This document shows, one piece after another, positions 8,309-17,931 of a DNA stretch of 64,000 bases. This stretch comes from DATBVX01 sp963695985 (GTDB lineage Bacteria; Pseudomonadota; Gammaproteobacteria; Steroidobacterales; Steroidobacteraceae). Under the pieces are notes generated by a model that saw only the letters and a list, made by a program, of their open reading frames with translations, had not been told where the DNA came from and made no database searches. Position 1 is the stretch's first letter. Each line of letters opens with the position of its first letter. The translations under genes were made by a program, and so were the position numbers. The stretch is from contig CAVOIC010000006.1 in assembly GCA_963695985.1 (NCBI GenBank), forward strand, positions 106,580 to 170,579. The letters are read 5' to 3'.

Positions 8309-9625
8309 TTAGCCCTTGACGTACCGCGCAAGGTCGACAGCATCCTCGCCGGGGATTCGTTTTCGCTCAAATTCCTGCGCGCGTCCCCACGGCATGGTTG
8401 CATCGATCGCAAGCCGCCCCCAATGGTCCTTGAAGTCATCTCGATAGAAGCCAGGAATGCGCTCGAGGATAAAGGCGCGCTGATCAGCGGGCCCGCGGGT
8501 CAAGTAAGCCCACATCACGTCATTAAGATCGCGGATATCCACATCCGCATCGACAGCGATGCATACCTTGTTGAAGTCCATGTTCGAGCCGAGGGCGGCG
8601 AGCAGAGCATGTTTGCCGTGACCTTCGTACTGCTGCTGAATCTTCACTATCGTAATCATGCAGTTTGGCCGTGTGGACACATCCAGAACCCCTCGCACCA
8701 CACGACTGACGTGCTCATAGACGCGCGCCGCCGTGAGCGCCTCGAGCGGGCATAAGTCTTCCGGCGTGCCACATGTAATTGAATGGAAGACCGCCTCCGT
8801 CCGTCGGGTGACCGCGAGGACTTCGAACACGTGATTGAGTCCTTCGGGGACATAGGCACCGAGGAATTCGCCAAACGGCCCTTCCGGCCTGCGTGTGTTT
8901 GGCAGGAATCGACCTTCCACGACGATTTCCGCGTGCGCGGGCACCATCAGATCGATTGTCTGGCACGGGCGCATCGGCAGCGGCCGGCGAGCGAGCTTTG
9001 CTGCAAGTTCAAGTTCATTCGCCTCGTACGGCAGCGAGTAGCAGGCGGACAGAAATATCTCTGGCGGAACCCCTATGAGCAGCGCTGCCTCCAGTGGCTG
9101 GCCACGGAGTTCCGCCTTCTGCTGGTACCGCGCCAGGTCGTGTGACGATCCCAGGCGGACCCTCAGCTCTCGGTCGCTTACAATCATCGACCGGTGAAAC
9201 GACAGGTTCGGTACGCCCGTATCGGGCTCACCAGCCAGGTAAATGGCGGACGTGAAGTAGGGCCCTGCGTCCTTCTCGTGATAGGTGATCAGTGGCAGCT
9301 CGCGAATCGAGCTGGGCACGACGTCCGACGGCATCGCACGAACGTCGTAAGTGTCGTGCGACAACGGCCGTCGAAGTACGTCCACCCACGAGCGGCAGAA
9401 GCTGTCGGTCTGGGCGCCAATCAGTCGGCATAACCGTTCATGGCTACCGTAAAGGTTGCTGACGACCGGAAGTGCGGTGCCGGTGACGTTGGTAAACAGA
9501 ACAGCCTTATCGCCAGCCTTCTGCACACACTTTGTGACGGCGGCGAGCTCGAATCGAGGATCGACCTCCCGCTCAACAACCAGAAGCTCATTGTTGTCCG
9601 ACAATTGCTTGATTAGGTCCCGCAT
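8309..9625 (-). CDS. UbiD family decarboxylase
   Basis: This 438-residue protein belongs to the UbiD family, whose members use prenylated FMN for reversible (de)carboxylation of aromatic or unsaturated acids. The conserved pocket segment RRPEGPFGEFLGAY is present near residue 228, with its glutamates, and the protein ends with the usual MPWGRAQEFERKRIP region. I chose the ATG at 9625 because GGAGGGCGGCCCG lies directly upstream; an in-frame ATG five codons earlier lies on top of this ribosome-binding site. No UbiX-type prenyltransferase is in the window. It and the next gene (9809-11833) are both on - and look richer in AT than the flanking DNA. The substrate is unknown; the aromatic setting makes an aromatic acid plausible. 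Confidence 0.9.
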   Translation of the reverse strand: MRDLIKQLSDNNELLVVEREVDPRFELAAVTKCVQKAGDKAVLFTNVTGTALPVVSNLYGSHERLCRLIGAQTDSFCRSWVDVLRRPLSHDTYDVRAMPSDVVPSSIRELPLITYHEKDAGPYFTSAIYLAGEPDTGVPNLSFHRSMIVSDRELRVRLGSSHDLARYQQKAELRGQPLEAALLIGVPPEIFLSACYSLPYEANELELAAKLARRPLPMRPCQTIDLMVPAHAEIVVEGRFLPNTRRPEGPFGEFLGAYVPEGLNHVFEVLAVTRRTEAVFHSITCGTPEDLCPLEALTAARVYEHVSRVVRGVLDVSTRPNCMITIVKIQQQYEGHGKHALLAALGSNMDFNKVCIAVDADVDIRDLNDVMWAYLTRGPADQRAFILERIPGFYRDDFKDHWGRLAIDATMPWGRAQEFERKRIPGEDAVDLARYVKG

Positions 9626-9808
9626 CGGGCCGCCCTCCAATGGAATAATGGCTCAGGCATAGCAGGAGCGCGCAGGATCCGGCAATCGCGACGCTGCCAG
9701 TTCTGAAGACGCGGAGCACTGGCGAGATCGTCGGCCTGTTGGGTGATACCGCCGACGAATCGGGTGTATTGGTATTGACAGTGGCCCACGGATCTACGCA
9801 GGGTCATC

Positions 9809-11833
9809 TCAACACTTATTATCTGCGTTCGATACGAGATTTCCTTCGTAGAATCGGCGGGCAGATTGAAACAACGACAATATTTCTTCGCGCTGACTCT
9901 CATCAGCGTAGCTCGCCTGATTCCTGACCCACTTGATCACGTCGTCCACCTGCCGCAGCAGCTCGGATATTGCAGCGTTCGACTTCGCACGCCTGCAATC
10001 CAGATTCACGTATACCGGACTGGTGTGCGCGAAGTGGCGTAATGGCGGAGTGATGGGAGGAAACCATTGATACGTAAATCTCCGGTCGGAGTAGGCTCTG
10101 CCGGCAATCCATCCGGGCTCATGCAGGCGGACACTTGCCACCAATGATTGATGAGCGAGTTGCTCATCATTCCTCTCTTGAGCGACCATTTGGCCGTTGT
10201 AGACGACTTCGATGTATTCGACTGGCAGCATTGAGTCCACCGTTATCTTCACAGCTGCCGTCGAACCGTTGCCGACATTCAAAACCGCGCCCGGCGGCTG
10301 TCCGTTTACGGTCATGGTCAACATAGGCCCACTTGTGACAAACGTACGGCCGGCGCGAATCGCCGCTATCCAGCTCGAATAATCGAATTTCCCGTGCACA
10401 TTTGCGTAGGTACGCACTGCGCCGGTCATCTGGTTATTGAACATCTTGTCCGTGCCGCCCAGGACAGGCACGCGAAATCCGGCATTCAGCAGCCTGTACC
10501 ACGCCTCGACCGCAGACTGCTGCGTCCCTGGCGCCGGATGTAATGGATCGCCCCAAGTCATCAAGTCAACTGCATCTATCCGGCCAAGTGCAAAGTCGAC
10601 GGCAATCTCGGCACCCGGATTTGGAAAATGCGCCCAACTGACCAGCGCATTCTGTTGGCGTGCCTCCGCGGCGATCATCGCCATTGCCGGATAGTCGTGA
10701 CCGCCGATGACACTTTCATTCGATTGCCCACCGCGACCCCATGCCAGCGGATAGACCAGTCGATGCAAATTCAGCAATACGGCATGGCCCAAATAAGGAT
10801 GTCGCGCCTCTTCATTGACATACACGATGTGGAGCGGATCGGACTCCTTGCTCGGTTCGCCGGTGAACTCTTCGACGTCGGTAAAGGATTCGCTCCACTT
10901 GCTCGCCAGAATATTTACTACATTTACATCCTCGGCCCGTGCCTCAAGCAATCCAGTTTGCGGGGAGAGAAAATGCACATGAGTGTCGCCCGAATACCAG
11001 CCGCGCGCTTTCATATCGACCCAGCGCTTCAGCCCGAGCTCGATCTGCGGCACAACCCCCGCCTTGACCTCGAATCGCAGCTGTGCGGGTTCATATTCCA
11101 TGCCCTTCGCCAGTTCCATCGTGTAGGTGCCAGCAGCCAGCGGCAATGTGAACTCGGGTTCGACATACGCAAATCGCCTCTGGTCGACTATTACGTCTCC
11201 TCCCACTGAGCTGTTGAAGCCGTACGGAAAATTCTTCATGTGCCCAGCAGGAGGCCAATACTCGCCTGATTCGTCCTGCACATGGACTCGGGTGTACACG
11301 GGATCGCCAGTCTGCTGATCACGGGCCCGCACGACAACAGAGTGCAAGCGATATTGCTCAGGCAACGTGGTCGCAAGATCTTGCGGAACGTCGAGACTAT
11401 CCTCGACGGCCACAACGCGCCAAGCCATCCTGGAACGGGCCAGCCGCAGTGAGAAGGCTCTCGGCTGTTGAAAGACGGCCAAGTAATAGACAATGGGCTC
11501 AACCCGTATCACGTCTGGACCCGGAATCGCCACGGCATACTTAACCAGAACTCGATCAAAATTCACGAGCCGGTCCCGCAAGAGAGTCAACAGATTCTGC
11601 CCGCTGCCTGGAAAGAGTTGAGCCTTCGACTGGAAATCCGGATGAAGCAGAAGCTCCATCCTGTCAGCATCATGATTTTGCAGGGCGAGGGCCCAGTCCA
11701 TCAGCACCTGGTGTATTTCATCCAACTCGTCTGGCGGGTGTGCTTGGCTTGGCGGACTGAAATAAGACGTCAGGAAGACAACCAGAAGGAGCTGAAAGGT
11801 AGCCACGCGACTGATCAGGCTGCAGGAATTCAT
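9809..11833 (-). CDS. Exported CehA/McbA-family metallohydrolase (PHP-like)
   Basis: This is a 674-residue protein with an N-terminal signal peptide (hydrophobic stretch to about residue 29, then PSQAHPP). It has an N-terminal SnoaL/NTF2-like segment (about 33-150) and a central beta-rich region. A PHP-type metal-binding domain starts at GDTHVH (282-287) and carries later ligand candidates in WAHFPNPG and GGTDKMF. CehA and McbA, the named relatives, are hydrolases of carbaryl-type carbamates, but most members of this large family have unknown substrates. It is probably periplasmic. The protein ends within about 170 bases of the UbiD start and may share its transcript. The lower GC compared with neighbours hints at recent acquisition. 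Confidence 0.8.
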   Translation of the reverse strand: MNSCSLISRVATFQLLLVVFLTSYFSPPSQAHPPDELDEIHQVLMDWALALQNHDADRMELLLHPDFQSKAQLFPGSGQNLLTLLRDRLVNFDRVLVKYAVAIPGPDVIRVEPIVYYLAVFQQPRAFSLRLARSRMAWRVVAVEDSLDVPQDLATTLPEQYRLHSVVVRARDQQTGDPVYTRVHVQDESGEYWPPAGHMKNFPYGFNSSVGGDVIVDQRRFAYVEPEFTLPLAAGTYTMELAKGMEYEPAQLRFEVKAGVVPQIELGLKRWVDMKARGWYSGDTHVHFLSPQTGLLEARAEDVNVVNILASKWSESFTDVEEFTGEPSKESDPLHIVYVNEEARHPYLGHAVLLNLHRLVYPLAWGRGGQSNESVIGGHDYPAMAMIAAEARQQNALVSWAHFPNPGAEIAVDFALGRIDAVDLMTWGDPLHPAPGTQQSAVEAWYRLLNAGFRVPVLGGTDKMFNNQMTGAVRTYANVHGKFDYSSWIAAIRAGRTFVTSGPMLTMTVNGQPPGAVLNVGNGSTAAVKITVDSMLPVEYIEVVYNGQMVAQERNDEQLAHQSLVASVRLHEPGWIAGRAYSDRRFTYQWFPPITPPLRHFAHTSPVYVNLDCRRAKSNAAISELLRQVDDVIKWVRNQASYADESQREEILSLFQSARRFYEGNLVSNADNKC

Positions 11834-12065
11834 GGGCTCGCTGTGGCCGGGTCGGCTCCAGAAGCGTGAATCTTACAGCAACAGTGAGGTGCGACGTGCG
11901 ACATTGTCGACACGACGACAGCCGCCTGCGGGCGCCCACGCTGGCGGATGTGCTGCGCGCAGGGATCGACGACCAACGGTGTCGCGCGACCTTGCCTCTT
12001 GACGTGCGTGTGAACAGAGTTGATGGTAGTGGGAAGTATATTCCTCGTGCGCGGGGGCGCGTCGT

Positions 12066-12382
12066 GATGTTCCAACACCTGCGGGGAGATTCGCTTGATG
12101 CAACCCTGCGTCGGCCGGCTGCAGACCTCCGCGGGACCCACGCCGATCCTCGTATGCAGCGGCCGCGCGATGGATATCGCGGCGTGCACGACGACGACGT
12201 CCGATTTCGCAGTGCGATCGCAGGGACAAGGGAAGATCCGAGGTTCCGAGCTCGGCAGTCTCAACGCACTGGTACCGTTCGCGCCTGGCATCCGCCCTCG
12301 AACTCGAGGCGGCACCACGCTGGGAATTCGGTTTCTCGGCACTCATGCATCACCTGGCCCTTTGCCGCTCGCTCCAGCGTAA
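12066..12382 (+). pseudogene. Degenerate remnant of a fumarylacetoacetate-hydrolase-family gene (copy 1)
   Basis: The 573 bases between 11834 and 12406 hold no intact gene but contain a decayed copy of the gene remnant at 16377-17071. The stretch 12066-12270 aligns by eye with 16375-16570: both have the start region, CTTGATGCAACCCT, the GLQTSAGPTP(I/V)L coding segment, then EGTELG/RGSELG. The middle of the gene is missing. At about 12305-12345 the sequence resumes with the family C-terminus (APRWEFGFSALMHHLA), matching APRWEFGLSALMRNLA of the second copy. Frame interruptions and missing sequence make a functional product impossible. It lies directly upstream of the dehydratase and marks one border of the sugar-acid cluster. 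Confidence 0.7.
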
Positions 12383-12472
12383 ACACAATTCCCAAGGCGC
12401 GGCCGCATGAAGGAGAGCACGGTTCGGCCGCGTCGTGCCGGGCGGCGCAGGGCAGATGAGAGCGCGGAATTA

Positions 12473-14257
12473 ATGGCGGCGAACGTGCACCCGCCGCGGC
12501 GCTTCCGTTCGCGCGACTGGTTTGCCGATCCCGAGCGAATTGACATGGTCGCGCTCTACCTCGAGCGCTTCATGAATTCCGGTCTGACGTCCGAAGAGTT
12601 GCTCGGCGGCAAGCCGATCATCGGCATTGCCCAAACCGGCAGCGACCTGAATCCCTGCAATCGCATTCACCTCGAGCTGGCAAATCGCGTGCGCGACGGT
12701 ATTCGGGATGCGGGCGGAGTGCCGATGGAATTCCCGATGCATCCGATCTTCGAGAACTGCCGCCGTCCGACCGCTGCACTCGACCGTAACCTCGCGTATC
12801 TCGGGCTGGTCGAAATACTTTACGGCTACCCGATCGATGCAGTGGTCCTGACAACGGGTTGTGACAAGACGACGCCGGCTGCGATCATGGCGGCATCTAC
12901 AGTGGATATTCCAGCTATCGTTCTCTCCGCTGGACCGATGCTCGACGGCCGGTTCGAGGACGAGTTCGTCGGCTCGGGCACGGTGGTCTGGCGCAGCCGT
13001 CGACGCCTTGCCGCGGGCGAGATCAACGCTGCGCATCTTTTGAAGGCCGTGGCCGCTTCTGCGCCATCGCTCGGTCATTGCAACACCATGGGCACGGCCT
13101 TGACGATGAATGCGGTCGCCGAGGCGCTCGGGCTATCACTTCCCGGGTGCGCGACAATCCCCGCGCCGTACGCCGAGCGCGGGCACATGGCATACGCAAC
13201 GGGGCAGCGCATCGTACAAATGGCGTACGAGGACGTGCGACCGTCGAAGATCCTGACGCGCTCGGCGTTCACTAACGCCATCGTCACGATCGCCGCCATC
13301 GGGGGCTCGACCAACGCGCAGCCGCATTTGACCGCGATGGCGCGTCACGCCGGAGTGGAGCTGGGGACGGAGAGCTGGATGCTACACGGCTTCAGCATCC
13401 CGTTGCTCGTCAACATGCAGCCGGCCGGCAAGTTCCTCGCTGAGCGTTTCCATCGCGCGGGCGGCGTGCCCGCCGTTCTGTGCGAGCTGCTCGCGGCCGG
13501 AAAGCTCGACGGGAGTGCGCTGACCGTGACGGGCCGTTCGCTGGGCGAGAATGTCGATGGCCGCGAGACGGTCGATCACGAAATGATCGCTCGATACGAC
13601 AAGCCGTTTAGAGCGCACGCGGGCTTTCTAGTCCTACGCGGCAATCTCTTCGACTTTGCAATCATGAAGACCAGCGTGATCTCGGAGGAGTTTCGGCATC
13701 GTTATCTCGATCGGCCCGGGCAGGAACGCGTCATCGAAGGGCGCGTAATCGTGTTCGATGGGGCGGATGACTACCACGCGCGCATCAACGATGCATCGCT
13801 TGACATCGACGAGCGCTCCATCCTGGTGATGCGTGGCGCTGGCCCCGTCGGCTGGCCGGGTTCGGCAGAGGTGGTCAACATGCAACCGCCCGACGCTCTG
13901 CTCAAGCGGGGAATCACGAGTCTGCCGACGATTGGCGATGGCCGCCAATCCGGAACATCGGACAGTCCGTCCATCGTCAATGCTTCGCCCGAAAGCGCGG
14001 TCGGTGGGGGATTGGCGTGGCTTCGCACGGGCGATGTCGTGCGGATCGACCTCGATGCTGGGCGGTGCGATGTACTGCTCCCGGACGCGGAGCTTGCGCG
14101 GCGCAAGGCAGCCGGGCTGCCACCGGCGCCAGAAAGCTGCACACCTTGGCAGGAACTTTATCGCGCATCGGTCAGCCAGCTCGACACCGGCGGCGTCCTA
14201 GAGTTCGCGCTCAAGTACCACGGCGTCGCGAACAAGTCGCCGCGACACAACCACTAG
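12473..14257 (+). CDS. IlvD/Edd-family sugar-acid dehydratase
   Basis: This roughly 594-residue dehydratase belongs to the dihydroxyacid/phosphogluconate dehydratase family, in the branch that acts on aldonic acids such as L-arabonate, D-xylonate or L-fuconate. Visible are GKPIIGIAQTGSDLNPCNR with the first cluster cysteine, LTTGCDKTTPA with the second, GHCNTMGTA with the third, and IGGSTNAQPHL; these support an Fe-S-dependent enzyme. The branch-typical LVNMQPAGKFLAE is also present. The start at 12473 puts the N-terminus where the family begins (RFRSRDWFADPERIDM); an upstream ATG at 12407 is possible but lacks a ribosome-binding site. It is intact while the genes around it are decayed, so it may still work alone or in another pathway. 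Confidence 0.87.
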   Translation: MAANVHPPRRFRSRDWFADPERIDMVALYLERFMNSGLTSEELLGGKPIIGIAQTGSDLNPCNRIHLELANRVRDGIRDAGGVPMEFPMHPIFENCRRPTAALDRNLAYLGLVEILYGYPIDAVVLTTGCDKTTPAAIMAASTVDIPAIVLSAGPMLDGRFEDEFVGSGTVVWRSRRRLAAGEINAAHLLKAVAASAPSLGHCNTMGTALTMNAVAEALGLSLPGCATIPAPYAERGHMAYATGQRIVQMAYEDVRPSKILTRSAFTNAIVTIAAIGGSTNAQPHLTAMARHAGVELGTESWMLHGFSIPLLVNMQPAGKFLAERFHRAGGVPAVLCELLAAGKLDGSALTVTGRSLGENVDGRETVDHEMIARYDKPFRAHAGFLVLRGNLFDFAIMKTSVISEEFRHRYLDRPGQERVIEGRVIVFDGADDYHARINDASLDIDERSILVMRGAGPVGWPGSAEVVNMQPPDALLKRGITSLPTIGDGRQSGTSDSPSIVNASPESAVGGGLAWLRTGDVVRIDLDAGRCDVLLPDAELARRKAAGLPPAPESCTPWQELYRASVSQLDTGGVLEFALKYHGVANKSPRHNH

Positions 14258-14658
14258 CTCGGGTCGAAGCGGGAAAGCAAAGCGCGCTTGCTGCCGGATG
14301 GATTCCATCGTCGGGCAACTCCCGACGAATTACATCCAGTATGTCGAGGCGCGGCCCGATTGTCCGCTCCATCTCGGCGCAGCGCGGCTTTAGAGGCGCG
14401 TAACTCAACCTCCCGAGAGGCTCTTTGGATGCTGAGCCTGTCGGCTACCTCAATCAGTGCTGTAACGGCGGGTTCGCGCATCGCATTGATCACCGCACCC
14501 TGCTCGTGCCGCGAGCTAACCAGCACAAGTGCGTCCCCCTCCTTATGCAGAGCGTCCAGAACGTGATAGGCCTGCCCTCCAGGCAGAGCGAATATCGTAT
14601 CAACGCCATTACGATGCAGAGATTTGACCAGCGCTTCACCACCGGATAGTTTTGTCAT
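14254..14658 (-). pseudogene. Truncated thiamine-diphosphate enzyme (N-terminal stub)
   Basis: Only the first 40-50 residues belong to the acetolactate-synthase-like thiamine-diphosphate enzyme family: MTKLSGGEALVKSLHRNGVD, then FALPGGQAYHVLDAL and RHEQGA. Normal members are about 550 residues. After RHEQGA the sequence changes to a stretch ending near 14254 that does not resemble the family. The ATG at 14658 has a good ribosome-binding site (GAGGGAGCG), so the original 5' end is preserved and the rest was deleted or replaced. It converges on, and overlaps by four bases, the end of the dehydratase. Full-length relatives often accompany sugar-acid or anaerobic CoA pathways, but nothing functional is left here. 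Confidence 0.65.
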
Positions 14659-14936
14659 CGCTCCCTCACAGATTCGTGGATCATGCTCAGTGCGGCGCAA
14701 GTGGTCTGCCACGAGTCTACGTCCGATAGATCAGTCTTGCCGATTCTCTGCGAGCTTGCGCCGCGCAGCAGTGGACCATGAGAGTAAGAAGCAAGCTGGC
14801 CGACGTGGAATTTCGTTTCGCGACGATCGAACACAGGGAAAATGATCTCCCTGCGGCGTGGGGCTTTTTCTTCGGTTTTGCGTACTTCTACTTCCGCGCG
14901 CGCAAGGGCGACGAGCGTAATCGGCGCTGATCCCAC

Positions 14937-16301
14937 ATGTCCACCGCCGCTCCGCTGAGCTGGAAAGAAAAACTGGGCTACGGGCTCGGCGACTTCGGCA
15001 GCAATATCGTCTGGGGAATGTCGATCACGTTCCTGCTCTACTTCTATACGGACGTTTTCGGGATATCAGCAGCCGCGGCCGGAACTCTGCTGTTGTTTGC
15101 GCGTATTCTCGATGCGGCCCTCGATCCGGTCATGGGTCTTATTACCGAACGTGTCACGACACGCTGGGGGAAATTTCGTCCTTACCTGCTGTTCGGCACG
15201 CCGGTACTCGGCATTCTCCTTGTGTTGACGTTCACGACGCCGCACTTCGGGCATCATGGCAAGTTGCTCTATGCTTACGTTACGTACGTTTCGTTAGGCG
15301 TGGCCTATACGGTCGTCAACCTCCCGTATGGCGCGCTGGCTCCCACCATGACGCAGGATCCCACGGAGCGTAATGCACTGTCGGTCTGCCGCTCATTTGG
15401 TGCCAGAGCGGGCGACGGACTGTTCGTCGGGCTCGCGACGCCATCACTCGTCATCGCGCTGGGCCACGGCAACTCCGCCCACGGATATCAGCTCACTGCT
15501 GTGATTTACGCCCTTGTGGGCTGGGCTGCGCTTTGGATCACCTTCAGTACTTGCCGCGAGCGCTACGTCGCGCACGGCAGCCCGAAACTTTCCATTCGCC
15601 GCTTTGCCGAGGTGCTGCGGCACAATGGCCAGTTCTTTCTACTGTTTGCCAGCTTCCTGTTTTTTGTGAGCGCCGCGTTTACTCGCAACAGCGCAACCGT
15701 TTACTACATGACCTACAACGTGCGACGCCCGGCGCTGCTGGGCTTGCTCCTGGCGAGTGGCACGATCACCTCTCTCATCGGCATTTCCCTCAGCCAACTT
15801 GCGGCCCGCCGCATCGGTAAGCGCGCCACGTTCATGTTCGGTCTGTTGGTCCTCTCACTTTGCAGCGCGGCCATGTATCTGACGCCTTACACCTCAGTGC
15901 CGATGGTGTTCGCATGGTACGACCTTGCCTACGTGGGCCTTGGCCTGAGCTTCGGCCTGTTCTGGTCCTTGATCGCCGACACGGTCGAATACGGTGAGTG
16001 GAAAACAGGTACGCGTGCAGAAGGAGGAATCTATTCGATCGCCAGTTTTCTATTGAAACTGTGTTCTGCCGTGGCGGGCATCGTTCCGGCAACCGTCCTG
16101 TCACTGACCGGTTACGTGCCGAATACCACTCAGTCAGAGGCAGCACTGAGCGGCATCAACTGGATCATGACCCTGCTGCCAGCCGTCCTCAGCCTGCTGG
16201 CCATTGTGCCGTTGATGCTATATCGGATCGATGAGTCACTGTTCGTCCGTATCGTCGCCGACCTGCACAAGCGAGAGGTTGCGCGCAACCCGTCCTCTTG
16301 A
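14937..16301 (+). CDS. GPH-type sugar:cation symporter (MFS)
   Basis: This 454-residue membrane protein has twelve predicted transmembrane segments and belongs to the glycoside-pentoside-hexuronide:cation symporter family. The N-terminal KLGYGLGDFGSNIVWG is diagnostic, as are the conserved DPVMGLITERVTTRWGKFRP in the loop between helices 2 and 3 and FSLIADTVEYGEW-like FWSLIADTVEYGEWKTG in the C-terminal half. Members import sugars or uronic and aldonic acids with Na+ or H+. It is flanked by sugar-acid catabolism genes or remnants and was probably the importer of that pathway. The about 280 bases upstream (14659-14936) would hold its promoter; I saw no clear motif there. Confidence 0.88.
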   Translation: MSTAAPLSWKEKLGYGLGDFGSNIVWGMSITFLLYFYTDVFGISAAAAGTLLLFARILDAALDPVMGLITERVTTRWGKFRPYLLFGTPVLGILLVLTFTTPHFGHHGKLLYAYVTYVSLGVAYTVVNLPYGALAPTMTQDPTERNALSVCRSFGARAGDGLFVGLATPSLVIALGHGNSAHGYQLTAVIYALVGWAALWITFSTCRERYVAHGSPKLSIRRFAEVLRHNGQFFLLFASFLFFVSAAFTRNSATVYYMTYNVRRPALLGLLLASGTITSLIGISLSQLAARRIGKRATFMFGLLVLSLCSAAMYLTPYTSVPMVFAWYDLAYVGLGLSFGLFWSLIADTVEYGEWKTGTRAEGGIYSIASFLLKLCSAVAGIVPATVLSLTGYVPNTTQSEAALSGINWIMTLLPAVLSLLAIVPLMLYRIDESLFVRIVADLHKREVARNPSS

Positions 16302-16376
16302 CGAAGCGCTGGGAAGAGACAATGGTGGGCACCCACTCCAAATATAGAGATTGCTCCTTCGTCGGGGGCCGTCGCG

Positions 16377-17071
16377 ATGCTCCAATACCTGCCGGACGAT
16401 TGGCTTGATGCAACCCTTCTCGGCCGGTTGCAGACTTCGGCCGGACCGACGCCGGTCCTCGCCCGTCGTGGTATTGCGTTTGATATTGCAAGGTTCGCGC
16501 CCACGACGGCCGATTTCGCGGCGCAGTGGCATGGACAGGAAGATATTGAAGGCACCGAGCTCGGCCACCTGAGCGCATTGGGGATCGTTCCCGCCTGGGA
16601 TCCGGCCTCAAGATCGGCGCCGCTGCACGTGTTGTCACCGCTCGATCTACAGTGCATCAAGGCGAGCGGGGTGACGTTTGCGATCTCGGCCGTGGAGCGA
16701 GTGATCGATGAGCGAGCGCGCGGCGACGCCGAGCGCGCACAAACAGTGCGTGACACACTCCAGCAACGCATTGGCATCGACATCGCATCGGTGAAGCCGG
16801 GCTCGGCAGAGGCGGCCCGCTTGAAGGATGCGCTCGTCGCCGAGGGCCTGTGGTCGCAGTACCTTGAAGTCGCAATTGGCCCGGATGCGGAGATCTTCAC
16901 CAAGGCGCCCGTGTTGTCATCCGTCGATTGGGGTGACTGGTTCGACTCGAGGTTCACACTCCGACCTTGTTGAACAAGGTGACGACGTGCGAGGAAGCAC
17001 CACGTTGGGAGTTCGGCCTGTCTGCGCTCATGCGCAACCTCGCCGCGCGCGATTTGCTCGACCGTCGGTGA
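16377..17071 (+). pseudogene. Fumarylacetoacetate-hydrolase-family gene with internal deletion (copy 2)
   Basis: The frame from ATG 16377 encodes about 190 residues of a fumarylacetoacetate-hydrolase-family protein of the type found in sugar-acid clusters: SAGPTPVLARRGIAFDIAR, LHVLSPLDLQCIKASGVTFA, YLEVAIGPDAEIFTKAP. It then breaks at VLSSVDWGDW. The catalytic C-terminal half, where the metal ligands lie, is missing, and only the last about 28 residues remain in another frame (VTTCEEAPRWEFGLSALMRN to the stop at 17071). The gene therefore lost an internal segment of perhaps 500-600 bases. The protein would be inactive. A more decayed second copy lies at 12066-12382. Relatives cleave or hydrolyse 2-keto-3-deoxy-acids in L-fucose, L-rhamnose or L-arabinose oxidation. 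Confidence 0.75.
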
Positions 17072-17072
17072 C

Positions 17073-17922
17073 ATGAGCCTCTCTTTCATCGATTCGCACG
17101 TGCACTTCTGGGATCCGCGCCGCTGGGACTACCCCTGGCTGGCAGAGGCTCCGGCAATCGCTGCTCCCGCATGAACCGGAAAATCTACACGCCGATGCGG
17201 ACGATCAAGTTCCGGACACACTGGTCTTTGTTCAGGCGGAATGTGATCGCACCCGCTGGCTCGATGAAGTCGAGTGGGTCGAGAAGCTTGCCGAGGTCGA
17301 GCCGCGCATCGCCGGCATTGTCGCCCACGCCCCGATGGATGCTGGTGTGACCACAACGGACGCCATTGCGCGACTGCGAAACCGCCAATTGGTGCGTGGC
17401 ATACGCCATCTCATCCAGTGGGAGACCGACCCTGAATTCTGCACGCGTGAAGCGTACGTATCCGGCGTGCGGCAGACGGGCAAGGCTGGCATGACGTTCG
17501 ATCTTTGCTGCAGGCATCACCAGCTGCCTGCGGTGATCGAACTCGTTCGCCGGTGTCGGGAGACCCTATTCATTCTCGATCATGGTGGTAAGCCTGGAAT
17601 CCGGGAGCGACAGCTCGACCCCTGGCGCGGCGATATCGAAGCGCTCGCAGCATTGCCTAACGTCGTAGTCAAGTTTTCTGGCCTGGTGACCGAAGCTGAT
17701 CACACCGATTGGGAAATCGAGGACTTGCGGCCTTTCGTCCTGCATCTCCTTGCTCATTTCGGGCCGAGGCGACTTCTCTTCGGCAGTGACTGGCCGGTGG
17801 TAAAACTGGCAGGAGGCTATGTGCGCTGGCTTGTAACGGCGCGCCAGCTCATGTCTCATCTATCGCACGCCGAGCAGCGTGCCATTTTTTCGGACAACGC
17901 CCGCCGCATCTACCGACTCTAG
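17073..17922 (+). CDS. Amidohydrolase family 2 lactonase (fuconolactonase-like), frameshifted
   Basis: This is a metal-dependent amidohydrolase of about 283 codons, similar to L-fuconolactone and related sugar-lactone hydrolases. It starts with MSLSFIDSHVHFWDPRRWDY, carrying the metal-binding HxH near residue 9. Near 17157 the frame shifts, and from about 17161 the protein continues (LLPHEPENLHADAD), with AECDRTRWLDEV, VRGIRHLIQ, FDLCCRHHQ, FILDHGGKP (metal ligand His) and LLFGSDWPV, the conserved Asp region, to a normal C-terminus. Apart from the one indel it looks complete. The start is two bases after the hydrolase remnant ends. With the dehydratase and the transporter it points to an oxidative L-fucose- or L-rhamnose-type pathway. 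Confidence 0.72.
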
Positions 17923-17931
17923 TCCCAAGCT

